Source of the DNA: JBEVEP01 sp040512755
Lineage (GTDB): Bacteria > Pseudomonadota > Alphaproteobacteria > Rhizobiales > Rhizobiaceae
Length of the DNA stretch: 9,729 nt
NCBI GenBank assembly: GCA_040512755.1
Contig: JBEVEP010000324.1
Span: 1-9,729 of the forward strand
Direction of reading: 5' to 3'
In this document: in pieces, positions 1-5,977 of the stretch
How the letters are laid out: every line of letters begins with the position of its first letter
Position numbering within the stretch: position 1 is the first letter of the stretch
Position numbers and translations under genes: made by a program
Notes under the pieces: generated by a model
The model's database searches: none
Seen by the model: only the letters and a program-made list of their open reading frames with translations
Told to the model about the DNA's origin: nothing

Positions 1-44
1 AGGGCGGCATCAGCGCCCATTAAAACCAACACAATCTCGATAGC

Positions 45-61
45 ATGTTGTATGACAACAT
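45..61. promoter_or_regulatory. Putative operator for a FadR-subfamily GntR regulator
   Basis: The sequence is a perfect inverted repeat: ATGTTGT, then ATG, then ACAACAT. Its core at 48-58, TTGTATGACAA, fits the TNGTNNNACNA consensus described for FadR-type GntR regulators. On the minus strand it would lie exactly between a weak -35 (TTGTAT, 65-60) and a weak -10 (TATCGA, 42-37) spaced 17 bp apart, a position typical for repression. The opp operon ends at 327, so the site more likely serves a gene beyond the left edge. The palindrome is directly visible. The regulator family and the promoter are inference. Confidence 0.55.
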
Positions 62-93
62 ACAACTAAAAAGCTGAAGGATACTCCGACAAA

Positions 94-178
94 CGGCAGC
101 TGATCTCTTGCGAGGTGAGCTACAAGCCTCGGAACAGACATGTTCAGCTGCCGCTCCGACCGGCAGAACAGCCGTCGG
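94..178. other. Cluster of nested inverted repeats (possible structured RNA)
   Basis: A perfect 10-bp inverted repeat (94-103 with 144-153, CGGCAGCTGA / TCAGCTGCCG) encloses two smaller hairpins: CGAGG at 111-115 with CCTCG at 127-131, and GAACA at 132-136 with TGTTC at 141-145. The last competes with the outer helix for two bases. A fourth hairpin follows (156-164 with 171-178, one bulged C at 160, loop AGAACA). Read on the minus strand, the outer helix is followed by TTTG, too short a run for a confident terminator. I see no clear promoter on either strand. It could be part of an untranslated leader, a small RNA, or chance pairing in GC-rich DNA. Confidence 0.3.
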
Positions 179-286
179 GCCACAGGCAACCGCTAATCCG
201 AGCATGGAAAGGGCTGCAGCGACAACGTATCGAGACCGACCGATCCGGAGCCTGTGCTGGATTGGGATTCGGAAGTTTAGGAGTCA

Positions 287-302
287 GGTGCGGCGGCGCA
301 CC
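287..302 (-). terminator. Short hairpin after the opp operon, weak terminator candidate
   Basis: A 6-bp perfect stem (287-292 with 297-302, GGTGCG / CGCACC) with a 4-base loop lies 24 bp past the stop codon of the ATPase gene. In the minus-strand transcript it is followed by TGACTCC rather than a U-run, so it is not a canonical intrinsic terminator. It may act as an RNA 3'-end stabiliser, or termination may be Rho-dependent. The position supports a role at the end of the operon; the structure alone is weak. Confidence 0.3.
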
Positions 303-326
303 ACAAAGATACGCTGCATCGCAACG

Positions 327-1946
327 TTACGCGCTCAGTCTGAATTTCGTTGGATCTATCGCGGCGGCCATGAGGGTGCGCGTGTACTCCTCGTGCGGAT
401 CGTCGAAGATGATGTCGGTCGGCCCCTGTTCGACGATTTTTCCTTGCTTCATCACGATCAGATAGTCAGCCATGGCGCGCACCACGGCCAGATCGTGGCT
501 GATGAAGAGGTAGGACAGGTCGTGATCCTTCTGTAGCGTGCGCAACAACTCCACGATCTGCTTCTGCACTGACCGGTCGAGAGCGGAAGTCGGCTCATCC
601 AGCACGACCACCTTCGGCTTCAGGATCATGGCGCGCGCAATCGCGATGCGTTGCCGCTGCCCGCCGGAGAACTCATGCGGGTAGCGGTTGCGCATAACCG
701 GGTCGAGACCAACCTCTTCCAGCGCGGCACAGGCTCGCTTGTCGCGCTCCTTGCCGGACAAGGACGGCTCATGCACCAGCAGCCCCTCGGTGACGATTTG
801 GCCGACGGTCATGCGAGGTGAAAGGGAACCGAATGGATCCTGGAAAACCAGTTGCAGTTCGCGGCGCAATGGCCGCATTTCCCGGCGGTCGGCCTTCGAG
901 ATGTCGTGACTTTCGAAACGGATCGAGCCTTCGCTATCCAGAAGCCGCAGCAGCGCACGGCCGAGCGTGGATTTCCCCGATCCGGATTCCCCCACGATGC
1001 CGATGGTCTGGCCCTCTCTCAAGCTGAGATCGATGCGGTCCACCGCGCGCAGGATCATCGGATCGCCTGCGAGAAAACCACCACCGATCTTAAAGACGAC
1101 TTCGACATTTCTGCCCTGAAGCAGGATCGGCGCGTTTGGCGCAGGAGGCGCCTTCCTGCCTGTCGGCTCCGCGGCCAGCAGCATTTTGGTGTAGGGATGG
1201 GTGGGCGTAGAGAAAACCGTCTCGGTGACACCCTCCTCGACTACCTCGCCCTTCCGCATCACGTAGACACGGTCCGCGAAGCGGCGGACGATGCCGAGGT
1301 CGTGGGTGATAAAAATGATCGCCATGCCAAGCTTGCGCTGAAGTTCAGCCAGCAGAGCGAGAATCTGCGCCTGTATGGTGACATCCAGCGCTGTCGTCGG
1401 CTCGTCGGCGATCAGAATGTCCGGATCGTTGGCGAGCGCCATGGCGATCATGACGCGCTGGCGCTGGCCACCCGACATTTCATAGGGATAGGACTTCATC
1501 CGCCGTTCAGGATCGGGAATTTTCACCAGCTTCAGGAGCCTCAGCGCCTCAGCGTGGGCCTCGGCAGCGCCGAGTTTGCGGTGACGCCGGATCGGCTCGA
1601 TCAGCTGGTTGCCGATCGTGTAGAGCGGGTCGAGCGAGGTCATCGGCTCCTCGAAGATCATCGTGATCTTGAGGCCCCGCACCTCGTTCAGTTCCGACTT
1701 GGTGAGTGAAAGAAGGTTGCGGCCGCGATAGTCCACGGCTCCAGTAGCCTCGCCGTTGGACGCCAGCAGGCGCATCGCCGCCATCATGGTTTGGCTTTTG
1801 CCGGATCCGGATTCACCGACGATCGCAACCGTTTCGCCTGCCATGACCTGAAGATTGATGCCCTTGACGGCGTCTACCTTGCCGTCAAGCGTACGGAAGC
1901 TGACGCGAAGGTCTTGGACATCAAGGACAGTTTCTGAAGCGCCCAT
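327..1946 (-). CDS. Oligopeptide ABC transporter, fused double ATP-binding protein (OppD-OppF type)
   Basis: This 539-residue cytoplasmic protein powers peptide import by ATP hydrolysis. It carries both nucleotide-binding domains that OppD and OppF supply separately in E. coli. Domain 1 has Walker A GESGSGKS (44-51), signature MSGGQ (157-161), Walker B with catalytic Glu (D181-E182) and the H-loop histidine H215. Domain 2 has Walker A at 319-326, Q-loop Q369, signature FSGGQ (426-430), D450-E451 and H484. A linker with the THPYT motif typical of peptide transporters (249-253) joins them. The ATG at 1946 has AAGGA 10 bases upstream and starts 3 bp after the oppC stop, so it is the last gene of the operon. 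Unusually, domain 1 has Glu (E99, codon GAG at 1652-1650) where the Q-loop Gln is expected; domain 2 is normal. The fused architecture is common in rhizobial peptide, nickel and glutathione transporters. The oligopeptide assignment comes from the neighbours. Confidence 0.95.
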   Translation of the reverse strand: MGASETVLDVQDLRVSFRTLDGKVDAVKGINLQVMAGETVAIVGESGSGKSQTMMAAMRLLASNGEATGAVDYRGRNLLSLTKSELNEVRGLKITMIFEEPMTSLDPLYTIGNQLIEPIRRHRKLGAAEAHAEALRLLKLVKIPDPERRMKSYPYEMSGGQRQRVMIAMALANDPDILIADEPTTALDVTIQAQILALLAELQRKLGMAIIFITHDLGIVRRFADRVYVMRKGEVVEEGVTETVFSTPTHPYTKMLLAAEPTGRKAPPAPNAPILLQGRNVEVVFKIGGGFLAGDPMILRAVDRIDLSLREGQTIGIVGESGSGKSTLGRALLRLLDSEGSIRFESHDISKADRREMRPLRRELQLVFQDPFGSLSPRMTVGQIVTEGLLVHEPSLSGKERDKRACAALEEVGLDPVMRNRYPHEFSGGQRQRIAIARAMILKPKVVVLDEPTSALDRSVQKQIVELLRTLQKDHDLSYLFISHDLAVVRAMADYLIVMKQGKIVEQGPTDIIFDDPHEEYTRTLMAAAIDPTKFRLSA

Positions 1947-1949
1947 CGG

Positions 1950-3077
1950 TTACCGATCCTTGGGGTCAAGCGCATCGCGCAGGCCGTCGCCTATGAAGTT
2001 CAGGGCAAACAGAGTGGATACCAGAAAGAAAGCCGGGAAGAGCAACAGCCAGTTCGCCGTACCAATGTTCTTCGCGCCCGCCGAAATCAGCACGCCCCAA
2101 CTCGTCATCGGCTCCTGCACGCCGAGCCCAAGGAAGGAGAGGAAGCTTTCGAGCAAGATCACCTGCGGCACCAGCAAGGTCATGTAAATCACCACCGGGC
2201 CGAGCAGATTGGGGATGACGTGACGCCGCACGATGCCCCGCGATGAAACGCCCATCGCCTCGGCCGCCTGCACATATTCCTGCCGGCGGATCGAAAGCGC
2301 CTGACCGCGCACGATGCGGGCCATGTCCAGCCACAGAACGGCGCCGACGGCCAGGAACATCAGGATGAAATTGCGCCCGAAGAAGACGACCAGCATAATG
2401 ACGAAGAAGATGAACGGAAGCGAATAGAGAACGTCCACTATTCTCATCATGACTTCATCGGTCTTGCCGCCCATGAAGCCCGCCGTCGCACCGTAGATGA
2501 CGCCGATGACGACGGCCACTATTCCCGCCAGCAGGCCGATGGCCAGCGATATGCGCCCAGCCATCAGCGTCCGCGACAGGAGATCGCGCCCAGTATTGTC
2601 GGTGCCAAACAGGAAATACTGTTGTTTGATCGTCGCGCTCATCGTCATTTCGAGCCCGTCCGGCGATATATTTTCTACCTTTGCGCCGTCAAACGTATCT
2701 GAACGGTCGATATAGCGCACATTGCGCTCGTCCAGTTTCTTCGCGGAGGTCACGGTGACGAACACCTGCTCGCCCTCCTGGCGCCATTCCTTGATGTCGG
2801 CGCGCATGCGCCGCACCGTGTCAGACAGCGCGGTCTCGATCATCTCGGGCTTGGGATAGGGCGAAAAACTCGGCGCCGTCCGCACATAGTCGGGATAGAT
2901 CGTGGTGTAGAGATGCGGAACGAAATAGGGGCCAACGATACAGATGACTGCCATGAAGATCAGGTAGAACAGGCTGATCATGGCGGCCTTGTTGGCCTTC
3001 AGGCGTGCCCAGGCGTCGCCCCAAAGCGAGCGTCCGGCAACCGTCTGCGCGGTGGAGGCGGCGGTGACGTCAGTCAT
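1950..3077 (-). CDS. oppC: Oligopeptide ABC transporter permease OppC, with enlarged periplasmic loop
   Basis: This 375-residue inner-membrane permease pairs with OppB to form the peptide channel. After a cytoplasmic N-terminus, TM1 spans about residues 31-53. The binding-protein-dependent transport core follows the FGTDNTGRD motif (157-165), with further hydrophobic segments at about 176-200, 218-245, 292-316 and 344-362. The ATPase-docking EAA loop is at about 268-290, with A271-A272-E273-A274 and G276. OppC proteins are usually near 300 residues. The excess lies between TM1 and the GTDNTGRD motif (about 54-150), which should face the periplasm and is hydrophilic with strand-like stretches. 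The ATG at 3077 overlaps the oppB end by 8 bp (ATGACTGA) and has GAGGG 6 bases upstream, so translation is probably coupled. The ATPase gene follows after 3 bp. Confidence 0.94.
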   Translation of the reverse strand: MTDVTAASTAQTVAGRSLWGDAWARLKANKAAMISLFYLIFMAVICIVGPYFVPHLYTTIYPDYVRTAPSFSPYPKPEMIETALSDTVRRMRADIKEWRQEGEQVFVTVTSAKKLDERNVRYIDRSDTFDGAKVENISPDGLEMTMSATIKQQYFLFGTDNTGRDLLSRTLMAGRISLAIGLLAGIVAVVIGVIYGATAGFMGGKTDEVMMRIVDVLYSLPFIFFVIMLVVFFGRNFILMFLAVGAVLWLDMARIVRGQALSIRRQEYVQAAEAMGVSSRGIVRRHVIPNLLGPVVIYMTLLVPQVILLESFLSFLGLGVQEPMTSWGVLISAGAKNIGTANWLLLFPAFFLVSTLFALNFIGDGLRDALDPKDR

Positions 3078-3993
3078 AGCGCACCCTCGGATCGATCACA
3101 GCATACAGGATGTCGACGATCAGATTAAACACGATCGTGAAAAGGGCGATGACCACGACAGTTCCCATGACGAGGGTGTAGTCGCGATTGAGCGCAGCTT
3201 CCACGAAATAGCGCCCGACACCGGGGATGGCGAAAATCGTCTCCACGATGATCGACCCGGTGAGCAGCGCGGCCGCAGCAGGTCCCGCGAACGACACGAT
3301 CGGCAGTATGGCCCCGCGCAGCGCATGTTTCACCACCACTGACCAGTCCGACAGGCCGAGCGCGCGGGCGGTCCGGATATGGTGCGCGCGCAATGACTCG
3401 ATCATGGAGCCCCGCATCAGACGCGCGACGATGGCCATCTGCGGGAGGGCCAGAGTCAGCACCGGACCGATCTTGTTGACAAGCGCGCCGTCACCCCAGC
3501 CGCCGATCGGCAGAAGTTTCCACGTCAGCCCGAAAAGAAGCTGGATGATCGGTGCAATCACGAAGGTCGGGATCGTGCTGCCGGCGGTCGCAAGGGCAAT
3601 AACCGTATAGTCGCCGACCCTGTTCTGATTGAGGGCGGCAATGATACCAAGTGTGCTCCCGATAAGGAGGGCGAGTATCAGGGCAGACGTACCGAGCTGG
3701 ATGGAGATTGGCAAACCGCTGGCGAACAGCTCTGTCACAGTGAAATCGGGCAAGTTATAGCTGGGCCCGAAATTGCCGTGCAAAATGTTCTTCATGTAGT
3801 TGACGTACTGAAGCCAAAGCGGGTCATCGAGACCGAACTGGGCTTCGAGGTTGGCTTTGACTTCCGGGCTCAGGCCACGCTCTTGATTGAACGGTCCGCC
3901 GGGAGCAACACGGATCAGAAAAAACGCGATCGTTACGATCACGAAAAGTGTCGGAATGGCGGTCAAAAACCGCCGTAGGACATAGAGCAACAT
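3070..3993 (-). CDS. oppB: Oligopeptide ABC transporter permease OppB
   Basis: This 307-residue permease is the second half of the peptide channel and has the usual length for the family. TM1 is at about 8-28, followed by the family-typical APGGPF (30-35) and a periplasmic section with FGLDDPLWLQY (53-63). Other hydrophobic segments lie at about 98-121, 131-155, 176-193, 231-255 and 275-299. The EAA loop that contacts the ATPase is at 204-231 (HIRTARALGL, then KHALRGAILP), close to the standard IRTARAKGL form. The protein ends in DPRVRYD, a common OppB C-terminus. The ATG at 3993 has CGGAG about 10 bases upstream and is separated from oppA by 68 bp containing a strong hairpin. The stop overlaps the oppC start. 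The order oppA-B-C-DF makes the peptide-transport call secure, though the exact substrate is unknown. Confidence 0.95.
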   Translation of the reverse strand: MLLYVLRRFLTAIPTLFVIVTIAFFLIRVAPGGPFNQERGLSPEVKANLEAQFGLDDPLWLQYVNYMKNILHGNFGPSYNLPDFTVTELFASGLPISIQLGTSALILALLIGSTLGIIAALNQNRVGDYTVIALATAGSTIPTFVIAPIIQLLFGLTWKLLPIGGWGDGALVNKIGPVLTLALPQMAIVARLMRGSMIESLRAHHIRTARALGLSDWSVVVKHALRGAILPIVSFAGPAAAALLTGSIIVETIFAIPGVGRYFVEAALNRDYTLVMGTVVVIALFTIVFNLIVDILYAVIDPRVRYD

Positions 3994-4019
3994 GGACGCC
4001 GTACTCCGCTGCGCTCGAT

Positions 4020-4054
4020 GATTGCCGCCGCTCCTTGCGGGAGCGGCGGCAATC
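4020..4054 (-). promoter_or_regulatory. Intercistronic hairpin between oppA and oppB
   Basis: A perfect 15-bp inverted repeat (4020-4034, GATTGCCGCCGCTCC, with 4040-4054) with a 5-base loop fills half of the 68-bp gap. It starts 7 bp after the oppA stop and ends 26 bp before the oppB start. No U-run follows on the minus strand, so it is unlikely to end transcription outright. The probable role, known from E. coli periplasmic-binding-protein operons such as malE-malF, is to protect the 3' end of the oppA message from exonucleases and so raise binding protein over permease. The stem is seen directly; the role is inferred. Confidence 0.75.
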
Positions 4055-4061
4055 GACTGTG

Positions 4062-5657
4062 CTATTCAGCTTTGCTTATGAAGCGTGTCGGGTGCACGTC
4101 CATGACATTGTCGTCGAAACCGGAGAGTTTCGGCGACACGATGTTGTGGTAGCTGTAGTACAGCAACGGAATATTCCCGACCTCATCGACGAGGACGCGT
4201 TCCGCCTCGCTGAGCAGCTTGAACCTTTCTTCGGGCTTTCCGCCAGACGCCAAGGCCTTGTCCATCAACTCCTCGAATTTCGGGTTGTCGAAGTCGGAGT
4301 AGTTGTGGCCGTCTTCTTTGCGCGAGATTCCCAGGAACGTCTCCGGGTCCTGGTAGTCAGCGATCCAGCCGGCACGGGCCACATCGAAGTCACCCTTCTG
4401 CTCCAGATGGCCGTAATGGGTCTTGGTGTCGGTGTTGAGCAGCGTTACCTCGATGCCGAGCGGCTTCAACTGCTCCTGAATCGCGACCGCCGTGTTCTTG
4501 TGGTTCTCCGATGTGTTGTACCGGATTTCCATTTTGAGAGGCTTTTCAGGCGTATAGCCCAGTTTCTCAAGAATCTTCTTCGCCTCATCCTCTCGGTCGA
4601 TCTGCGACTTGTCGGCATAGGAAGCAACCGAGGTCTGGTAACCTTCAATGCCTGGGGGCACCATCGAATAGGCCGGGAACATGGAGTTGTTCCACACCTT
4701 CTCCGCGAGGAAATCGCGGTCTATCGCCATCGAAACGGCGTTGCGAAGTTCCACATTGGACCACGGTTCCTTGCTGGTCTTGATCGCGTAGTAGTAGGTG
4801 CCGAGATAGGGCGCGATACGAACCTGATCGCCGAATTTCGCCTTCAGTTCGGTAAGCTGCTCGGTGGGCATATCGTCATAGCTATCGAGTTCGCCTGCCT
4901 CGAAGCGCTTCATCGCCGACGAACGGTCCTCGGTCGGGATGTAGTTGACGACATCGACCTTCACATTCGCCGCGTCGTGGAACTTCGGGTTCTTGATGAG
5001 CTTGATGTGATCGTTGGGCACGAATTCAGCAAGCGTGTAGGCGCCGTTCGACACGAGATTGCCTGGCTTGATCCACTCCGCGCCAAGCTTTTCGATCGAC
5101 GCCTTGTTGACCGGGTAGGTCGACTGGTGGGTCAGCATTTCAAGGAAATAGGGCGTCGGCGCCTTGAGTGTGACTTCCAGCGTCGAAGCGTCGATCGCCT
5201 TTACGCCCATCTCCTCGGGCTTGGCCTTACCCGTATTCACTTCCTTGGCGTTCTTGATGACGTGAAGCATCTCGGCATACTCGGCCGCCGTAGCCGGATC
5301 CTGCATGCGACGGAACGAGAAAACGAAATCATCGGCCGTCACCGGGCTCCCGTCGGACCATACAGCGTCCTGGCGCAGCTTGAATGTGTAGACCAAGCCG
5401 TCGTCCGAAACGGTCCAGCTCTCTGCCGCGCCTGGAATAAGTTCGGCCTTGGAGTCCTGCATCAGCAGACCCTCGAACAGATCGCGCATGAGGTGCGCTT
5501 CATAGGTCGTGGATGTCTTGTGAGGGTCGAGCGACTCCGGATCGGCGGCGCTACCGCGGTTGTAGACCACTTCGGCCAGGGCCGGTGTCACGAACGCACC
5601 GCCTGCCACAACCAGACTCGTGGCGAGCATCGTCGCGCTGAGGAATTTTTTTATCAT
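4062..5657 (-). CDS. oppA: Periplasmic oligopeptide-binding protein OppA (family 5 solute-binding protein)
   Basis: This protein captures peptides in the periplasm and delivers them to OppBC. Starting at 5657 it has 531 residues, normal for the family. Residues 1-28 form a signal peptide: K3-K4, a hydrophobic core to about 23, and an A-L-A cleavage site before EVVYN. There is no lipobox cysteine, so the mature protein should be soluble. Family 5 features include SLDPHKTSTTYE near the mature start, GAAESWTVSDDGLVYTFKLR, the DGSPVTADDFVFSF segment, MVPPGIEGY, and ARAGWIADYQDP near residues 427-438. The Asp of ADY (D434) corresponds to the E. coli OppA residue that binds the peptide amino terminus, which favours true peptide transport over nickel or sugar transport. 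I prefer the ATG at 5657 because GGGAG lies 8 bases upstream; the ATG at 5672 has only AGGAA 2 bases away and would put MGVNI before the signal peptide. Confidence 0.95.
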   Translation of the reverse strand: MIKKFLSATMLATSLVVAGGAFVTPALAEVVYNRGSAADPESLDPHKTSTTYEAHLMRDLFEGLLMQDSKAELIPGAAESWTVSDDGLVYTFKLRQDAVWSDGSPVTADDFVFSFRRMQDPATAAEYAEMLHVIKNAKEVNTGKAKPEEMGVKAIDASTLEVTLKAPTPYFLEMLTHQSTYPVNKASIEKLGAEWIKPGNLVSNGAYTLAEFVPNDHIKLIKNPKFHDAANVKVDVVNYIPTEDRSSAMKRFEAGELDSYDDMPTEQLTELKAKFGDQVRIAPYLGTYYYAIKTSKEPWSNVELRNAVSMAIDRDFLAEKVWNNSMFPAYSMVPPGIEGYQTSVASYADKSQIDREDEAKKILEKLGYTPEKPLKMEIRYNTSENHKNTAVAIQEQLKPLGIEVTLLNTDTKTHYGHLEQKGDFDVARAGWIADYQDPETFLGISRKEDGHNYSDFDNPKFEELMDKALASGGKPEERFKLLSEAERVLVDEVGNIPLLYYSYHNIVSPKLSGFDDNVMDVHPTRFISKAE

Positions 5658-5680
5658 GATGTTCACTCCCATATTTCCTG

Positions 5681-5694
5681 CCGGCCGCGGCCGG
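5681..5694. repeat. 14-bp perfect GC palindrome in the oppA leader
   Basis: CCGGCCGCGGCCGG is its own reverse complement. It lies between the predicted oppA start of transcription and the GGGAG ribosome binding site, 23 bp before the preferred start codon. In RNA it could fold as a 5-bp stem with a CGCG loop close to the binding site and so modulate translation. It could also be a protein-binding site, or chance in GC-rich DNA. Confidence 0.35.
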
Positions 5695-5703
5695 GGCTGC
5701 GCG

Positions 5704-5731
5704 ATTATGGTCGTTGAGTCGACTAAAGCAA
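5704..5731 (-). promoter_or_regulatory. Predicted promoter for the opp operon
   Basis: On the minus strand TTGCTT (5731-5726) and CATAAT (5709-5704) are separated by 16 bp. CATAAT matches five of six bases of the housekeeping -10 consensus; the -35 matches only the first three. Transcription would start near 5697, giving a leader of about 40 bases before the 5657 ATG. Its place between the end of the alpha-glucosidase gene and oppA fits an independent opp promoter. It is a sequence-based guess only. Confidence 0.45.
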
Positions 5732-5977
5732 CAAGATTTCGCTGCGGAACGACAGCTGTGAGCCGCTTTATCAGGTGACGTATGGTCAGCAGCCGAGCGG
5801 CGGAAGGCGTTGGAATCCCAACAACTTTTGATAATCGAATTGTCCAAAGGCGCGGTAGCGAACGATACTTGCGAAATAAGCCTGGCAGGACTTTTTTTCG
5901 TACGTCTCCAGCTTGCTTCCGCTACGAAAATTGCTGGGCTTGATCGCCCGTTGGAAGCCGGTTCGGAACCCCCTTTG

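Larger units (their letters stand above)
1..326. other. Intergenic region left of the opp operon, no convincing gene
   Basis: This 326-bp stretch lies downstream of the ATPase gene and runs to the window edge. The open frames crossing it on the plus strand run on into the antisense of the ATPase gene, and their products have no recognisable domain. A 61-codon minus-strand frame (205-20) has low-complexity, unfamiliar content and no clear ribosome binding site. What it does hold is dyad symmetry: a short hairpin at 287-302 just after the opp stop, a dense cluster of inverted repeats at 94-178, and a 17-bp palindrome at 45-61 that looks like a GntR-type operator. These are listed separately. 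An ATG at 20-18 on the minus strand (M-G-A-D-A-A to the edge) could begin a leftward gene, but it lacks a Shine-Dalgarno sequence and too little is visible to call it. Confidence 0.6.
5658..5977. other. Intergenic region between alpha-glucosidase and oppA
   Basis: These 320 bp contain no believable gene; frames crossing them are antisense or out-of-frame extensions of neighbours. They hold the predicted opp promoter and leader palindrome (listed separately) and some dyads: TGAC/GTCA at 5776-5779 and 5785-5788; GTTGG/CCAAC at 5809-5813 and 5818-5822; and TTTTCGTA/TACGAAAA at 5895-5902 and 5923-5930 with a 20-base loop. None is followed by a U-run on the minus strand, so I do not call a terminator for the alpha-glucosidase gene. 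Read-through into opp cannot be excluded. Confidence 0.55.

Noticed and set aside
1..20. Possible leftward gene starting at ATG 20-18 and a GGGCG/CGCCC dyad at 2-18
   Set aside because: Only six codons are visible, with no Shine-Dalgarno sequence. The dyad has a 7-base loop and no U-run, so neither a gene nor a terminator can be supported.
260..302. tRNA-like fragment (TTCCGAATCCC on the minus strand)
   Set aside because: It resembles a T-loop only superficially. No matching acceptor, anticodon or D arms are present.
108..536. 142-codon plus-strand frame crossing the end of the opp operon
   Set aside because: Half of it is antisense to the ATPase C-terminus and the rest is unfamiliar, with no good ribosome binding site.
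852..1709. 285-codon plus-strand frame antisense to the ATPase gene
   Set aside because: It lies opposite a region with two sets of intact ABC motifs. Its composition is that of a shadow frame and it has no domain.
5658..5672. Upstream ATG at 5672 as the oppA start
   Set aside because: Its only purine-rich sequence (AGGAA) is 2 bases away, too close, and it adds MGVNI ahead of a normal signal peptide. The ATG at 5657 has GGGAG at 8 bases.
3948..5717. 589-codon plus-strand open frame antisense to oppA
   Set aside because: It mirrors oppA almost end to end, its product has no recognisable domain and is rich in Arg/Val/His as expected for a GC-rich antisense frame. OppA on the other strand has a signal peptide, a good ribosome binding site and clear family motifs.
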